A DNA stretch of 64,000 nt from Pipra filicauda (lineage: Eukaryota > Chordata > Aves > Passeriformes > Pipridae). Shown piece after piece: positions 63,066 through 64,000 of this stretch (position 1 is its first letter; each line of letters opens with the position of its first letter). Below the pieces are notes generated by a model, which did no database searches, was not told the origin of the DNA, and worked only from the letters and a program-made list of their open reading frames with translations. Location of the stretch: positions 1 to 64,000 of the forward strand of contig NW_024104438.1 of assembly GCF_003945595.2 (NCBI RefSeq), read 5' to 3'. A program made the position numbers and the translations under genes.

Positions 63066-63330
63066 TTGTGATTTATACTATCATGTTGCTTCCAAAATCC
63101 AAGAGTGATATTCCTGTCTTTTTTTAAACTATCTCTTCAAATATTCCTTCCTCTTCTGCTTTCTTCATCACTGATGTAGCAACATCTTTTTCCCTGAATT
63201 GATTTCTATAGCATGAATGACACTTATAGGGCACTTATAATGACACTTTTTATTAGGGCTGACATCAACCACAAGGAACTTCAAAAAAGGGTAAAACATG
63301 TAATTATTCAAAAAAAATCTAGTACAAATA

Positions 63331-63470
63331 TTCTAATCAATATATGTATATACATATTTATATGTAGATACTTAAATTAATATTTATATATTATATGCAA
63401 ATATCAATGTATTAATATTTAACACATTTTAATTATATATGTACTCCCCAAATATATATTTTTAGTGCAT
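63331..63470. repeat. AT-rich low-complexity block with palindrome
   Basis: Almost only A and T for 140 bases. It includes the perfect 16-bp palindrome ATATGTATATACATAT at 63342-63357. Confidence 0.9.
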
Positions 63471-63739
63471 CATAACTACTCAGGGGAAGCACTCATCCTA
63501 TGTGATCTTCCTTTATGTTCTTGAAATTGAATATACTCACCACCAAACACATTCTTACCGTCTAATTTAATTTTTAGTTGATGATGTTTCATAAATGAAT
63601 AAACAACAATAGTCAATATAAAACAAGGACAAGAATTACCCTTGAGATGGGATAAATTCATAAAGCTCCTGAAAGCTTTTCAACAGGCAGGCATGAATTT
63701 TACACTGTTCACCTGTGCTGACAGAGTAGAAAATAGAAT

Positions 63740-64000
63740 CTAAGTCCCTTGAAACGTGCAAGCTTCCTAATGAGGAGCTGGACCAAAATTTCACTTATAA
63801 AAGGACCCCTTCAATCCACGCACATTTGAACGGAGTCTCAAAGCCATAAGCTTGATTATTCCTTGACAACTGCACCAAACCACAGCAGAGAGCTGCGCCT
63901 TCACACGACCTTGCAGAAGGCTGATGAGATCTGACAAGTGCCATATTTATGGAAATGCAAAAGCTTCACTGCTCTGACATCGCTGTCACCCAAGACAGAT
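63740..64000. other. Candidate conserved non-coding or promoter block at window end
   Basis: Composition changes from AT-only to mixed sequence with several CpGs (gaaacgtgc, atccacgcac, gaacggagtc, agctgcgcc, acacgacc). It has a TATA motif at 63796 and the string ccatatttatggaaatgcaaa near 63940-63960, which combines an A/T-rich CC...GG box with an octamer-like ATGCAAA. The block continues past the window. It could be an enhancer or a promoter. Confidence 0.28.
63796..63804 (+). promoter_or_regulatory. TATA box candidate TATAAAAGG
   Basis: TATAAAAGG is an optimal TATA-type core and lies in CpG-bearing, non-repetitive sequence. If used, transcription would start near 63825-63830 toward the window end. 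The only downstream ATG frame seen is 17 codons, so a coding exon would have to lie beyond 64000. Confidence 0.3.

Noticed and set aside
1..64000. CRISPR array, tRNA, rRNA or bacterial operon
   Set aside because: No regularly spaced identical repeats, no tRNA box pattern and no rRNA core sequence were seen; the sequence has vertebrate features throughout.

Overview
The window looks like non-coding nuclear DNA from a bird. The strongest evidence is a set of fifteen clear and two possible fragments of chicken repeat 1 (CR1) non-LTR retrotransposons. Most of the clear ones are 5'-truncated, with the CR1 3' signature (ggtcccttccaac followed by attctatg-type octamers) and, in the longer copies, the frayed end of the CR1 ORF2 protein. 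One LTR-like block near 15.6-16.5 kb resembles a repeat I recall from songbird and other neoavian sequence, so a passerine or related bird is more likely than a fowl; that last step is inference from memory. The DNA is AT-rich with few CpGs, as expected for methylated vertebrate intergenic or intronic DNA. There is no bacterial or viral gene organisation: no operons, no ribosome binding sites and no long open frames. Layout: 1-9.5 kb is unique AT-rich sequence with a GC-richer block at 4.5-5.0 kb. 9.5-16.8 kb holds the longest CR1 copy (minus strand), two plus-strand CR1 copies and the LTR-like element. 16.8-28.9 kb has scattered CR1 ends, a 12-bp-arm inverted repeat of homeodomain-like sites at 18.3 kb, a possible minus-strand promoter or LTR at 21.4 kb, an 11-bp-arm AT hairpin at 24.8 kb, and a possible LTR fragment at 25.0-25.3 kb. 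29.0-36.9 kb and 41.5-49.7 kb are two roughly 8 kb stretches in which I can see no CR1. 49.7-61.9 kb carries further CR1 copies, all on the plus strand. The final 2 kb is pyrimidine- and AT-rich and ends in a block with a good TATA motif. I recognise no protein-coding exon, rRNA, tRNA, known ncRNA or CRISPR array. The remaining open frames are short, on both strands, and none gives a protein family I can name, except the CR1 ORF2 tails. Several repeat-free blocks (for example 25.6, 30.7, 47.4, 58.5 and 63.7 kb) have the texture of conserved non-coding elements: many TAAT or ATTA words, no simple repeats, and some retained CpGs. I list them as low-confidence candidates because only a cross-species alignment can decide. 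The most plausible biological reading is an intron or gene desert that may hold distal regulatory elements. I did not find an obviously new biological system.
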